A stretch of 64,000 nt of DNA from the NCBI GenBank assembly GCA_027493875.1, contig JAOSJX010000012.1, forward strand, positions 186,001-250,000. The letters run 5' to 3'. The position numbers and the translations under genes were made by a program. This stretch comes from Deltaproteobacteria bacterium (GTDB taxonomy: Bacteria; Lernaellota; Lernaellaia; JACKCT01). Of this stretch, positions 28,552 to 39,025 are shown piece after piece; positions within the stretch are counted from its first letter, which is position 1, and every line of letters begins with the position of its first letter. The notes beneath the pieces were generated by a model that was given only the letters and a program-made list of their open reading frames with translations, was not told the origin of the DNA and ran no database searches.

Positions 28552-30220
28552 ATGGCGAAATCGACCGAGATGCTCTCGCAGCTCAAGACGCTCTACGCGG
28601 GACTCTCCACCGGAAAGAAAATCAGTTTCCTTGTTTTCATGGTGCTCGGCACGGCGCTGTTCCTGGGCGTGGTGTATTTCGCCAAACAGCCGCAGTACCG
28701 CGTGCTCTATTCCGACCTCGCCGCCGAGGACCTGTCGCAGATCGTCGACAAACTCAAGCAACAAAACGTCGCCTACAAGATCGGCGCGAACGGCAATTCC
28801 GTCGCGGTGGACGAAACGCAGTTCTACGAGGCGCGGATGGCACTCGCGACCGAGGGCCTGCCGCGCGGCGGTTCCACCGGCTTCGAACTTTTCGACAAGA
28901 AAACCACGGGCATGACCGAGTTCCAGCAGCGGATTTTCTTTATGCGGGCGCTGCAAGGGGAGCTCGAGCGCACGATCTCGCAAGTCGGCTCGGTGGAAAC
29001 GGCGCGCGTGCACCTTGTGCTGCCGAAGGATTCCCTGTTCAAGGAAGACCGGAAAGAGGCGACGGCCTCCGTGATTCTTAAGCTGCGGCAAAACGCCAAG
29101 CTCAGCGAAGACGAGATCGAAGGCATCGCGTTTCTCGTGGCGGGCAGCGTCGAAGGGCTCGCGCCGGAGAACGTCAACCTGATGGACAGCACGGGCCGCA
29201 TCCTCTCCAAACGCAAAGACGAGGAAGTCGCCGGGCCGGTCAATCCGGCGATGATCGACTTCCAGCGCCGCCTCGAAAACCGCCTTGAAACGCGCATCAT
29301 GGAAATGCTCGGCCGCCTCGTGGGCCCCGAGAAGGTGACGGCCAAAGTGACGGCGGAGTTGGATTTCCGTCAGGTGACGCGCGTGGAGGAACGGTACGAC
29401 CCGGACGCGACGGTGGTGCGTTCGGAGCAGATCAACACGGAAAAAGCGACGGCACCGAGATCCGCAAATCCGGGGCGCCGGGCGTGGACGCGAACCTCCC
29501 CGACGGGGGCGACAACGGAGCGCGCAATTCGCAAACCTCGGAGAAGAAAAACGAGACGATCAATTACGAGATCAACAAGGTCGTCAGCCAGATTTCGGAG
29601 CCCGTCGGCGAAATCAAGCGCATCACCGCGGCGGTCATGGTGGACGGGACGTACAAGGACGTTGAAGACAAGGACAAAAAGGCGAGCGCGAGTACGTCAA
29701 ACGCACCGACGAGGAGATGGAAACGATCACCGCGCTGGTGAAAAACGCGATCGGGTTTACCGAGAAACGCGGCGACCGGCTGGAAGTCGCGAACATTCAA
29801 TTCAATCCGGCCTTCGACGTGCCCGAGGCCGCGGCCCCGGGCCGCGACATTCAGTTCATCCGCATGATCGTGAACTACGTGCTCTACGGGCTCTTGCTCG
29901 TCGCGGTCGTCGTCATGGGATTCCGCCTCGTGCGTTTTCTGACGAACGAACCGGCGTATCAGGAGGCCGGCCAGCTCGCCGGCCTGTTGCCCGCGGGCGT
30001 GGCGAATCTGGAGCAGCAACTGCTGGCGGAAGGCGAGGGCGGCGGCGTCCGGTTGATCGGCCGCGAGGCGCCGGAGGAAGAGCTTCCGGAAAACGGTCCG
30101 CTCCCGACCGCGCGGCTGCGGCGGCTGGAATCGGAACGGCGCAAGCTGGTGGAAAACGCGACGAAGGACCAGAAAGCGGTGACGCTTATGATCCGCAAGT
30201 GGCTCAGGGAGGAAAACTGA
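28552..30220 (+). CDS. fliF: flagellar M-ring protein FliF (two frameshifts)
   Basis: About 556 residues after restoring an A in each of two A-runs (~29450 and ~29685). An N-terminal TM (KKISFLVFMVLGTALFLGVVYFA) is followed by the ring-building motifs (YRVLYSDLAAEDLSQIVDKL, GFELFD, ERTISQVGSVETARVHLVLP), the periplasmic region, and a C-terminal TM (IVNYVLYGLLLVAVVVMGF) with a short FliG-binding tail. FliF forms the MS ring in the inner membrane. Without correction it falls into three overlapping reading frames. Confidence 0.95.
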
Positions 30221-30223
30221 TTC

Positions 30224-31233
30224 ATGGCGCGCCGTAACGAGATGATCGAGCATCTGAACGGACCGCAGAAAGCGGCGGCGCTGCTGATGTTTCTCGGCGA
30301 GGAGATCAGCGCGCAGGTCATGAAGAATCTGGACGACGACGAAATCCACCGCGTCGTCAAGACGATCGCCACGATGGGCGACATCTCCCCCGAACGCATG
30401 GACAACGTGCTCGACGAGTTCAACGACCGCGTGATCAAGGAAGGGTACATGGCGGAAGTGGGCAAGGACTTTGTCGAGAAGGTCGTCCACAAAGCTTTGC
30501 CCGCGGGACGCGCCGGAGAATTCCTCGGCCGGCTGTCGTACGTGGAAAAACTCGAAGACCTGAAAAATACGATCCGCGCACGCTTTACAACCTCATCAGC
30601 AAGGAGCATCCGCAGGTCATCGCGTTTATTTTGTCGCACCTGTCGGCGTCGCAAACGTCCGACATCATCATGCGCTTGTCGGAAGACCTGCAGTACGAGG
30701 TGATCGTGCGCATCGCGCGGATGGATCAGGTGATTCCCGGAACGATGGAAGACGTGGTGGATTCGCTGCTCAAGGATATTTCGAGCTACCATACGGGCTC
30801 CGCCGAATCCACGGGCGGCGTCAAACCGGCCGCGGAAATCATCAACTCAATGAAGCGCAGCGACTCCAACGAGATCATGCGGCGCATCGAGGACGAGGAC
30901 CCGGAACTCGCCGAGGAAATCGGCCAGCACATGTTCGTCTTCGAGGATCTGCTGAACGTGGACGACAAGGGCGTCCAGGCGATTCTGAAGGAAGTGGGCA
31001 ACGACGATCTCGTGATCGCGCTGAAGCTCGCGAGCGACGAGGTCAAGGAAAAGATCTTCAAGAACATTTCTTCGCGCGCCGCGGAAATGATCCGCGAGGA
31101 CATGGATGCGCGCGGCCCCGTCCGGGTGTCCGACGTGGAGAAGGCGCAAAACATCATCATCCGCGCGGCGCGCAAACTGGAACAGGAAGGCAAGATCTTC
31201 GTCGCCGGCCGCGGCGAGGACACCTTTGTGTAA
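30224..31233 (+). CDS. fliG: flagellar motor switch protein FliG (one frameshift)
   Basis: About 336 residues after restoring one G at ~30577 (ACGGATCCG). All three FliG domains are recognisable: N-terminal (LNGPQKAAALLMFLGEE), middle with the EHPQ motif (SKEHPQVIAFILSHL), and C-terminal torque-generating domain (FVFEDLLNVDDKGVQAILKEV, EVKEKIFKNISSRAAEMI). It starts three bases after the fliF stop. Confidence 0.95.
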
Positions 31234-31242
31234 CCACGGGCC

Positions 31243-31860
31243 ATGAGCGGATTCGTCAAAACACGGTTTTTCGAAGGCCGAGCCGATCCGGAACGCCGGC
31301 CGCGCGATTTCCGCGAAGTGGATTTCGAGACCGAAGCCCGCCGCGTTTTCGACGAAGCGGTCTCGCGCGGCGCGGAGATCGAGCGGTCGGCCTATCAGGA
31401 GGGATTCGCCAAAGGCGAACGCGCGGGGATCGAGCTCGGCAAGCAGCAAATGGGGCCGGTGCTCGAACGTCTGCACGATCTGCTCGAGGAGCTGACCCGC
31501 GCCCGCGAAAGCATGCTCGCGGCCATGGAGGGCAAGGTCGTCGCGCTGGCGATCGACATGGCGGAGAAAATCATCCGCAAGGAAATCGAACGCGACGGCG
31601 ACGTGGTCAAAACCGTCGTGCGCGAGGTGATGATGAACTCGGTGGATCACGGCCGCGTGACGGTGCGCGTTGCGCCGAGCGAGCACATGACCGTGCAGGA
31701 GCTTCGTCCGGATCTTTTGAAGATGAAGGGCGTGGACGAGGTCGTCGTCGTGCCGGACGAACGCATCACCCCGGGCGGCTGCCTGCTCGAAACGTCCAAG
31801 GGCGTCGTCGACGCGCGCCTGGAAACCGGCCTGTCCGAAATCCGCACGCTGGTGGAGTGA
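31243..31860 (+). CDS. fliH: flagellar assembly protein FliH
   Basis: An intact 205-residue protein with the FliH/YscL-type pattern: a variable acidic N-terminus, a Gly-spaced helix (YQEGFAKGERAGIELGKQQM) and a C-terminal stator-like domain (KVVALAIDMAEKIIRKEIE, PGGCLLETSKGVVDARLETGLSEI). FliH inhibits and positions the FliI ATPase encoded next. Confidence 0.9.
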   Translation: MSGFVKTRFFEGRADPERRPRDFREVDFETEARRVFDEAVSRGAEIERSAYQEGFAKGERAGIELGKQQMGPVLERLHDLLEELTRARESMLAAMEGKVVALAIDMAEKIIRKEIERDGDVVKTVVREVMMNSVDHGRVTVRVAPSEHMTVQELRPDLLKMKGVDEVVVVPDERITPGGCLLETSKGVVDARLETGLSEIRTLVE

Positions 31861-31863
31861 GCC

Positions 31864-33231
31864 GTGCACGAGCTCATTTCCCTGGACCGTTACCGCGAAC
31901 GCCTCGACGACCTGGAGACGGTCAAACTCTCCGGCTACGTGCGGAAGATCGCGGGGACGGTGATCGAGGCGACCGGGCCGAAAAGCGCGGTAGGCAGCAC
32001 GTGCCTTGTTTTTCCGCGCGACGAGGAAGGGCGCGAGCTCACGCCGTTGATGGCGGAAGTGGTCGGTTTCGACGAGCGCGGCACCATGCTGATGCCGCTC
32101 GAAGACGCGCGCGGCGTTCTTCCCGGCAGCCGCGTCGAACGCCAGCGCACCCGGCCTTACGTCCGCGTCGGCGAAGATATGCTGGGCCGCGTGCTCACCG
32201 GTCTCGGCGAACCGCTCGACGGTCTGCCGGCGCCGGTCGGCGCCGAGAGCCGCGCCCTCTACGGCCGCGTGGGCAATCCGGTCCGCCGGCGGCGCATCGC
32301 GGAGGTGCTCGATACGGGCGTCGCGGCCATCAACGCCACGCTGACGCTGGGACTCGGCCAAAAGGTCGGCATCTTCGCCGGATCGGGCGTCGGCAAGTCG
32401 GTGCTCCTCGGCATGATCGCGCGGCACACGGCGGCCGACGTCAACGTCATTGCGCTCATCGGCGAACGCGGGCGCGAGGTGCGCGAGTTCATCGAGCGGG
32501 ACTTGGGCGAGGAAGGCCTGGCGCGCAGCGTCATCGTCGCCGCGACGTCGGACCGGTCGCCGCTTCAACGGTTGCGCGCCGCGTACCTCGCGACGACGGT
32601 CGCCGAGTATTTCCGCGACCGGGGAAAACGCGTGTTGCTGATGATGGATTCGCTGACGCGCTTCGCCATGGCGCGCCGCGAAATCGGTCTGGCGGTCGGC
32701 GAGCCGCCCACGAGCAAAGGTTACACGCCCTCGGTGTTCGCGCTGATGCCGGCGCTGCTCGAACGCGTCGGGAACGCGGAAGGCGAGGGCGGCATCACGG
32801 GCCTCTACACGGTCCTGGTCGAGGGCGACGACATGAACGATCCGGTCGCCGACGCGGCGCGGTCGATTCTGGACGGCCACATCGTGCTGTCGCGCCGCCT
32901 GGCCGCGCGCAATCACTATCCCGCGATCGACATTCTCGAATCGTCGAGCCGGTGCATGCCGGATATCGTGGCGCCGGATCACCGCGCCCTCGCGGGACAC
33001 GTCCGCGAGACGTTGGCGGCGTACGCGGAGGCGGAGGATCTCGTCAACATCGGCGCCTACGTCGCCGGGTCCAATCCGCGGATCGATCAGGCGCTCGCGG
33101 TGATCGACGACGTCACCGGCCTCTTGCGTCAAAAGGTGGACGAGCGCGTGCCCGTCGGCCACGCCGTGGCGGGCATGGCCCGCGCGTTCCAGAAACAAAC
33201 GGCCGGCCGGCCGCGTGAGGCGGCGCGATGA
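31864..33231 (+). CDS. fliI: flagellum-specific ATPase FliI
   Basis: An intact 455-residue F1-beta-like ATPase. Walker A GSGVGKS is at 173-179, Walker B region VLLMMDSLTRFAMA follows, and ETLAAYAEAEDLVNIGAYVAGSNPRIDQA is typical of the C-terminal domain. It powers substrate unfolding for flagellar export. The GTG start at 31864 lies four bases after the fliH stop; the stop overlaps fliJ. Confidence 0.95.
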   Translation: MHELISLDRYRERLDDLETVKLSGYVRKIAGTVIEATGPKSAVGSTCLVFPRDEEGRELTPLMAEVVGFDERGTMLMPLEDARGVLPGSRVERQRTRPYVRVGEDMLGRVLTGLGEPLDGLPAPVGAESRALYGRVGNPVRRRRIAEVLDTGVAAINATLTLGLGQKVGIFAGSGVGKSVLLGMIARHTAADVNVIALIGERGREVREFIERDLGEEGLARSVIVAATSDRSPLQRLRAAYLATTVAEYFRDRGKRVLLMMDSLTRFAMARREIGLAVGEPPTSKGYTPSVFALMPALLERVGNAEGEGGITGLYTVLVEGDDMNDPVADAARSILDGHIVLSRRLAARNHYPAIDILESSSRCMPDIVAPDHRALAGHVRETLAAYAEAEDLVNIGAYVAGSNPRIDQALAVIDDVTGLLRQKVDERVPVGHAVAGMARAFQKQTAGRPREAAR

Positions 33232-33686
33232 CGAAGCGGTTTCCCCTGGAAACGGTCCGGCGCGTGCGCGCGCTGCGCGAAAAGCAACGGCAGCGCGAAT
33301 TCGCGGAGAAGAAACGCGCGTTGGACGAGGTGCAGATGCGGATCGACGGCGCGGAGCGACAGAAGGCCGAACTGCTCGCGCAATTGAATTTCGAGCGCCG
33401 TCATGCGTTCGACCGCCGCGAGGATCTGCTGAACCTGCGGCTGCTCAATGAGATCGAGCGGCGGCGGGGTTTTCTGCGGGCCGAACGGGAAAGCGCCCGA
33501 AAGGACATGGAAAAACGGCGCGCGGTGATGATGCGCGCGATGACCGAACGCAAGGCGCTGGACAACCTCCGCGAACGGTTCCGCCGCGCGCAGGCGGTGG
33601 AGGAGGCGCGCAAGGATACGGAGCGGCTGTCCGAGGCGGCGATTCAGCGCTACGGACGAATGCGCGACGAAGGAGAAGGGCTATGA
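33228..33686 (+). CDS. fliJ: flagellar export protein FliJ
   Basis: An intact 152-residue, highly charged, coiled-coil protein (PLETVRRVRALREKQRQREFAEKK...) of the length and position of FliJ, between the FliI ATPase and a MotE-like gene. It starts at an ATG overlapping the fliI stop. FliJ sequences are poorly conserved, so the call depends partly on the context. Confidence 0.85.
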   Translation: MTKRFPLETVRRVRALREKQRQREFAEKKRALDEVQMRIDGAERQKAELLAQLNFERRHAFDRREDLLNLRLLNEIERRRGFLRAERESARKDMEKRRAVMMRAMTERKALDNLRERFRRAQAVEEARKDTERLSEAAIQRYGRMRDEGEGL

Positions 33687-34189
33687 GGAAAATGCTGGTG
33701 GTGATGATCGCCGTCCTGGTGACGGCGGCGGCGGTGACGGCCGTTCCAGCGCAGGAAAATAAACCGGAGGAATTGACGCCGGCCGCGGGCCCCGAAGGCG
33801 GCGAGATGACCGTGGTCGCGAGCCCGGAGGAATACAAGCGCCATCTGGAGGCGGAGCGGCAGGCGATCGCGCGCGAGCGCGAGGCGCTCGTCGCGCTGCG
33901 CGAGCAGGTGAAGAAGGACATGGAAGACCTGATCGCGCTGCAAAAGACGATCGAAGACCAACTCGCGGCGCAGGACAAACGCGAGGACGAAAAAATCAAG
34001 AAGCTCGTGAAGATCTATTCGACCATGCGTCCGGACGAAGTGACGCCGCTCATCATGAGCCTCGACGAGGACACGGCACTGCGCGTGCTCTATCAGATGA
34101 AACCGAAGATCCAGGCGGAAGTCCTAGCCCTGATGTCCCCGGCGCTGGCGGCGGATTTGTCGAAAAAAATTCTCCGGAAAGATTTCTAG
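33683..34189 (+). CDS. MotE-like periplasmic protein
   Basis: An intact 168-residue protein. A signal peptide or signal anchor (MLVVMIAVLVTAAAVTAVPAQ) precedes a coiled coil (EYKRHLEAERQAIARER) and a C-terminal MgtE-N-like fold (KLVKIYSTMRPDEVTPLIMSLDEDTALRVLYQM), as in MotE, the chaperone of the stator/MotC linkage in epsilonproteobacteria. A place at the end of the fliH-I-J cluster is typical. ATGA overlap with fliJ. Confidence 0.82.
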   Translation: MRKMLVVMIAVLVTAAAVTAVPAQENKPEELTPAAGPEGGEMTVVASPEEYKRHLEAERQAIAREREALVALREQVKKDMEDLIALQKTIEDQLAAQDKREDEKIKKLVKIYSTMRPDEVTPLIMSLDEDTALRVLYQMKPKIQAEVLALMSPALAADLSKKILRKDF

Positions 34190-34192
34190 GCG

Positions 34193-35110
34193 CTAATTCG
34201 CGGCGGGACCAAATTCCTTGAGGTGCTTCTCGTCCCCCTCGCCGTGAAGCTTCCAATACGGCATGCGGGTTGAACCGGTTAAAACGGCGATTTCACCGTC
34301 CACCCGCTCCCACCTCACCAGCTTATGCGGATACGCGGTGTCCACCCAAAACCGCCATGCGTCCTGTCCCTTGGGTGTCGCGGACCACAGCACGGCCTGA
34401 AACTTTCCCGCCGGGGTATCGACGGTTTCGGGTGCGGCCGATTTCCCGATGACCGCGGTCGTCCACGCCGGAGTGATGTGTGTCATCCGCGCGCGTTCCG
34501 CGGACATCAGATACGGCACCGTCATTTTGCCGCCGGGTTTGAGCCTCTCGCCGCGCAGTTCGCGGACGAGGATCGGCAACTCATCCTCGGTGATTCCGTC
34601 ATCCGGCCATGCGGTGGTTTCGTGATCGATCGATTCGTCGAGAAAATAGCTGCGCACCGTTCGCGTTATTTGTTCGGCTCGGAAAATTCTTTCCTCGTAA
34701 ACGTGACCGCACCATTCCTGCGACGAAAACGAAACCTTGACCGGCGCCATGGCCGCGCGGTCCGCGCGCGGATCGACGGCGGCGAAGACGGACGTGAGCA
34801 GTTTGTAGTCGTACACGCCGGTCTGAAAATCCTTGACGAGGTTCAGCTTGAGCACCGGCAATTCGTCGTCCTTGGGCACTTGGCCGGAATCGGCCTTCAC
34901 GCGCTTCTTGTCGGAAAACGTTTCCGTGACGAAAATCGCGATCGTCTTGCCTTGGCGGTTCTCGCCGTAACGGTTGTAGGTCAGGGCGTAGCTATTCATC
35001 TCGGCCAGGCCGTCGCCCCAATGCGCCCAAAAATCCGGCGAATCATCCGCGGACGCGGCCCCCACGACCACGACTAAAGCAGCGAAGGTCAGCCATCGAA
35101 CGCGCGGCAT
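34193..35110 (-). CDS. secreted DUF3108-like protein
   Basis: An intact protein of about 305 residues. Residues 1-22 form a signal peptide (VRWLTFAALVVVVGAASADD). The body is beta-rich; the C-terminal part (TVDTPAGKFQAVLWSATPKGQDAWRFWVDTAYPHKLVRWE) is like the DUF3108 / outer-membrane-associated 'polymer to be measured then scaled' beta proteins. ATG 35110 follows GGAAGGA closely; a GTG 15 bases upstream is an alternative. Converges with motE, four bases apart. Confidence 0.65.
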   Translation of the reverse strand: MPRVRWLTFAALVVVVGAASADDSPDFWAHWGDGLAEMNSYALTYNRYGENRQGKTIAIFVTETFSDKKRVKADSGQVPKDDELPVLKLNLVKDFQTGVYDYKLLTSVFAAVDPRADRAAMAPVKVSFSSQEWCGHVYEERIFRAEQITRTVRSYFLDESIDHETTAWPDDGITEDELPILVRELRGERLKPGGKMTVPYLMSAERARMTHITPAWTTAVIGKSAAPETVDTPAGKFQAVLWSATPKGQDAWRFWVDTAYPHKLVRWERVDGEIAVLTGSTRMPYWKLHGEGDEKHLKEFGPAAN

Positions 35111-35150
35111 GGTCCTTCCATTCACCGGCGACCGGCCGCGGGCGACTCAC

Positions 35151-36528
35151 TCAGCAGCCGCAGCATCCCCCGTCGTCATCGTTGTCGTCGTCATCGTCGT
35201 CGTCGGCCGCATCATCGTCGTCATCCGCGGCGGTATCGTCGTCGTCACTCGCGTCGTCATCGGCGTCGTCGTCCGCATCATCATCCGCGTCGTCGTCCGC
35301 GTCATCGTCCGCGTCGTCATCATCCATCTGATCGTCCGGGATGACGTCGGATTTGGCGGGGATGGTGATCGTGTCCATGAGCGCCCCGGTGGAGGCGAGG
35401 TAGACGTCGAGCACGATCTCGTCGGTCGAGACGTTGATGTCGATGAAGTGGAAATCCCGAAAGTGCATGCGGTAGGTTGGGAGCGTTTCGATGTTGTCGT
35501 AGAAATCGTAGAGCCCCGCGCCGCCGCCGCCCGTGACGATATGCGGGATGCCGTTGAGTTCCGCGCGGGCGTAGAAATGGTCGTGGCCGGTGACCATGAT
35601 GTCCGCGCCGTTTTCGCGCAGGATCGGTTCGGCGACAAAGCGCGCGAAGAAGTCCGGCGAGCGCCCCTCTTTCCAGGTGAAGGCGGGTTGATGGTAGATC
35701 ACGAAAAGGAAGTTCGTGTGTGGATTTTCGTGGTAGGCGGCCAGATCGCTCATCAACCACGCATGCTGCGGCAACCCCGGGATCAACATATAGCCGCGCT
35801 GCATGTCGAGTACGACGAAGTGCACGTTGCCGTAGTCGAAGCTGTACCACGTGCCGTTTTCGGGGCCGGAGACCTCGAAGTAGTGGCGCCACAGGCGCGT
35901 GCCCGACAGGCCGGTGGCCGGGTCGAAGCCGTCCTCATGGTTGCCGTACACCGGAAAAAACGGCGAATCGGCCATCAGGTCGCGCGTTGGACTGGAAGAA
36001 ATAATTCCAGTCGTTCGGGTCCTCGCCGCTCGCGACGAAATCGCCGGTGTTGACGTAGAACATCGGGGCGTAGTCCTTGATCGCCGCGACGACCATCTCG
36101 TGGTCCAGGTTCGGGCTGTCGATGGAACCGCCGCGGCTGTCGCCGAAGGCCACGAAGTTGAATCCGTCCATATTGTACGGCGCCGTGACGAAGGTGCGGT
36201 CGTCGGAGACGTCCACGCCCTGCGTGACGCGGTAATGGTAGGTCGTGCCGCGTTCCAACCCGTCGAGATGAAATTTGTAGATATACCGCTCGCCGTCGAC
36301 GGGAAAATCGATCACGCCGACGTGCGTTGCGTCGAGGGAGCCCGTGTAGTCGTCCTCGGCCGGCCCCCACTCCACCGTGGCCAACTCGTCCGCGTCGGAC
36401 TGAAAGACCACCGTCATGGTGCTTTGCGTCGGGTGCTGAAGGTAGGGTCCCTTCACGATGGCGGCGCCGGCCGTGGAAGCAACGGTCAGCATCAACAGGG
36501 CGGCGATGGTCAGCGTTCGATAAGACAT
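35151..36528 (-). CDS. secreted purple-acid-phosphatase-like metallophosphoesterase with Asp-rich Gly/Cys tail (one frameshift)
   Basis: About 458 residues after correcting one break at ~35988. A signal peptide (MSYRTLTIAALLMLTVASTAGA) and a fibronectin-III-like PAP N-domain (VKGPYLQHPTQSTMTVVF) precede the calcineurin-like core with its metal ligands: GDSRGG, NTGDFV, GNHE, YHQPAF and GHDHFYAR. The last ~75 residues are a nearly pure Asp run with Ala/Asn and end GGCCGC, like the protein at 9240. ATG 36528 has a GAGGA site six bases upstream. It probably hydrolyses phosphate esters outside the inner membrane, with the tail acting in sorting or metal binding. Confidence 0.88.
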
Positions 36529-36543
36529 GTTGGTCCTCATGGG

Positions 36544-37528
36544 TTACTGGCCGAGCCACATGTACATGATACGCGGGCGCGCGGCGTCGAGCATCATGTC
36601 GGCGCTCGGCATCAGCGAATTGATTTCCGGTGCCTTGACCAGATTGTTCGAATAAACGTTCAGTTCCTTTTTCGGCGTATTCGTGTAGATCATCACCTTC
36701 GCGCTCGTGACGCCGGCTTCGTCCATGGCGAGCCGGACGCCGTCTTCGAGATAGCCGACGCGGTCCACCAGCCCGAGTTCCCCGGCCTCGCCGCCGACAT
36801 AGATGCGTCCGTCGGCGATTTCCCTGACCCGCGCCTTTTCGAGCCGGCGGTTCTCGACCACCACGTTCACGAATCGATCGTACATTTGGTCGACGACGTT
36901 TTGGAAAACCGCGCGTTCCTGTTCGGTGAATTCGTCGAAGGGATTGCCCATGTCCTTGAGCTCGCCGCTTTTGATGACGCGGGATTCCATGCCGATCTTT
37001 TCAAAGAGCCCGTTGAAGCCGAGCGCATAGATAATAACACCGATCGACCCGGTTACCGTGGTGGGGTGCGCGACAATCTTGTCGCTTGCGCACGCGATGT
37101 AGTAGCCGCCGGACGCGGCCACGTCCATCATGACGGCGACGACGGGAACGCGCGTTTTGCGCTTGTAGTCGAGCACCTGCCGGTAGACGATGTCCGACGC
37201 GGTCACACCGCCGCCGGGCGAGTTGATGCGCAGCACGACCGCCTTGATCCGGTCGTCGCGCGCCGCCTTATTGAGCTTTTTGGTGATCTCCGCCGTGGTC
37301 GCTTCCTTGTCCCAGAACAAAAACGACTCGCCCTGGCCGGTGATCACGCCGTCGATTTCGAGCAGCAGGATGCGGTTGTCGGTGCGGTCGTCGCCGATCG
37401 TCTGAACGATGCGCGCGGACAGTTTGTCCTCGGGGAAGGGGAATACGTCGATGTTGGACGTGTTGAAACACGCGGTGGCGAGGCCGCCGATAAGTATCAA
37501 AAAGTGCGACGAGAAAAAGCTTTTTCAT
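36544..37528 (-). CDS. sppA: signal peptide peptidase SppA, 36K type, lipoprotein-like (one frameshift)
   Basis: About 327 residues after removing an extra T near 37505. The corrected N-terminus is a lipoprotein-like signal (MKKLFLVALLILIGGLATAC). The serine-protease core shows the SppA motifs: VVLRINSPGGGVTASD, PVVAVMMDVAASGGYYIACASD with the nucleophilic serine, TVTGSIGVI, and the lysine-bearing KSGELKDMGNPFDEFTEQER. SppA clears cleaved signal peptides in the membrane. Its 3' end is 16 bases before the phosphatase start, so they may be co-transcribed. Confidence 0.9.
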
Positions 37529-37876
37529 GATGCCTACGGTTCCGGCGCGGGGCGCCCGTGAATGATCGGTAAGCATAGCGCGCCCGGCGTGTTTCGCCAA
37601 CAAACGCGGTTTCTTGAACGAGGGGCTCAAAATTTGTCTCCGGCCCAACGGTGAAAGAGTTTCGGGTCGTGGGGAGGTTTGCGTCTGCGGGCTTCGGCTT
37701 CGCGGATCATTTCGGCGCGGCGCTCGCGGCGCCAGCGGCGGATTTGGGAGAAGTTGGGTTTTGGGGACGATGAGCTTTTCTTTCAACGCAGAGGGCGCAG
37801 AGACCGCGGAGGGGAGAGTATTCCTGGGAGCGCCGAGCCCCCGCCTTCGCGAAGCTACGGCGTGGGAACCGGTCAC
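37529..37876. other. intergenic region with widespread-type low-complexity motif
   Basis: About 350 bases without a convincing gene. Near 37785-37815 it reads ACGCAGAGGGCGCAGAGACCGCGGAGG, a quasi-repeat of the 'CGCAGAG' kind that I recall seeing scattered between genes in many environmental bacterial genomes. A weak promoter for sppA should lie near its left end. Confidence 0.4.
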
Positions 37877-38445
37877 GGGATGGTGAGCACGCAGGGCGGT
37901 GGTGAAGTGCGCGAGATGTTGGGAGAGTTCGGGCGGGGCGCCGGGCCAGGAAGTGAGTACGCGGGTCATTTGTTTGGAGAGGGAGAGGAGTTTTTGTTCG
38001 GGGGGCGAGGCGGTTTTTTTGCGCCGTAGGTTTCACAAGGAGTTTGGCGAGCTCGCGCGTGCTCAGCTTCCCAGTGAGCACGCGGCGGGCCCAGGCGGCT
38101 TTGTCCGCGGTGGGTACGCGCAGGAGTTCGACGCGGTGGCGGGAAGGAGAGGCGTAAAGCTTCGTCTTCCGTGAGGTGAAGGTCGGGTTCCTGGAAATGC
38201 GCGGCGAGGATCTGGCGGATGGCCGACGGGCTTCGCGAAACGCCGTGATGTGTCTTCAGATAACGCGCGAGCTTTCTCACGCTCATCGTCTTCTTGCCGT
38301 GCGATTCGAAGAGTTCGCGCGAGTCGTCAAAGAATGCCCTGGCGAGCAAACGGCCCTGGTAAATGTGCATTTCCACGGTGACTTTTTCGCAACCGGCGAC
38401 AACGTCGGCGATCTCGGGGATCGCGATTTTCGACTTGGGCATCAA
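37877..38445 (-). CDS. hypothetical HTH-like protein (two frameshifts, 3' end uncertain)
   Basis: After removing an extra base at ~38150 and an extra A in an A7 run at ~38017, a continuous protein of about 190 residues appears. Recognisable stretches include KKTMSVRKLARYLKTHHGVS and LSTRELAKLLVKPTAQK, each helix-turn-helix-like, separated by ADKAAWARRVLTGK. No stop codon is reached before the sppA region in the corrected frame, so the end given (after ALRAHHP) is a guess from where protein-like composition fades. No family recognised. The conserved-looking frame through two indels is the main evidence that it is real. Confidence 0.5.
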
Positions 38446-38527
38446 CGTACCCTCCCATTAACCGCGATCTGAACGGACCAATCACGACACGGCGCGAGCG
38501 TCGTGGATGGCGCGGCGCTCCAAGAAA

Positions 38528-39016
38528 CTATGAAGGCAGGCGGTCGAGGAAGGCGTCGAGCGAGGTGTCGATGAGCGCGAAGACCTGGCGGTAGAGATCG
38601 ATGGGGGCGCCGTAGGGGTCGATGACGTCGGCGCCTTTGGGCGTATCCGTTCGGAACGACGTGAGCAGGACGCATTTGTCCGCGTATTGCGGCCAGCGCG
38701 ACGCGACGGCGGCGACGTGCGTGTGGTCCATGGCGATGATGAGATCGGCTTCATCCGCGAGTTCTTCGGTCAAGAGACGGCTGCGGTGACCGGTCAGATC
38801 CAGGCCGTGGTCCTCCGCGGCGAGAATGGCCTCGTGCGTGGCGTGGGGAATGGCCCCGCCGTGCGTTCCGGCGCTGGAAACGCGGATGCCGTCGATGCCT
38901 CGTTCGAAGAGTTTCGCGCGCAAGGCGGCGGCGGCCATGGGGCTCCGGCACACGTTTCCCGTGCAGATGACGAGAATTTCGGAAAGGTCCTTCAGATTCG
39001 GCGTGGCGTCACTCAT
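38528..39016 (-). CDS. low-molecular-weight protein-tyrosine/arginine phosphatase
   Basis: An intact 162-residue LMW-PTP. The P-loop CTGNVCRS places the nucleophile at Cys18 and the binding arginine at Arg24; the general acid lies in the DPYG motif. The Thr in the loop (CTGN) is the pattern associated with arginine phosphatases of the YwlE kind, though tyrosine specificity cannot be excluded. ATG 39016 is preferred over the TTG one codon upstream. Ten bases separate it from the ruvB stop, so it may be read with the ruv genes. Confidence 0.9.
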   Translation of the reverse strand: MSDATPNLKDLSEILVICTGNVCRSPMAAAALRAKLFERGIDGIRVSSAGTHGGAIPHATHEAILAAEDHGLDLTGHRSRLLTEELADEADLIIAMDHTHVAAVASRWPQYADKCVLLTSFRTDTPKGADVIDPYGAPIDLYRQVFALIDTSLDAFLDRLPS

Positions 39017-39025
39017 CAATAATTT

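Noticed and set aside
30847-33198. A 783-codon open frame on the minus strand opposite fliG-fliH-fliI
   Set aside because: It is antisense to three clear flagellar genes, is rich in Arg/His/Asp as expected of a GC-rich shadow frame, and has no recognisable motif.
35151-35340. Long GTC/GAC triplet run as a microsatellite or CRISPR-like array
   Set aside because: It is the coding sequence of the Asp-rich tail with mixed GAC/GAT codons and no regular spacer structure.
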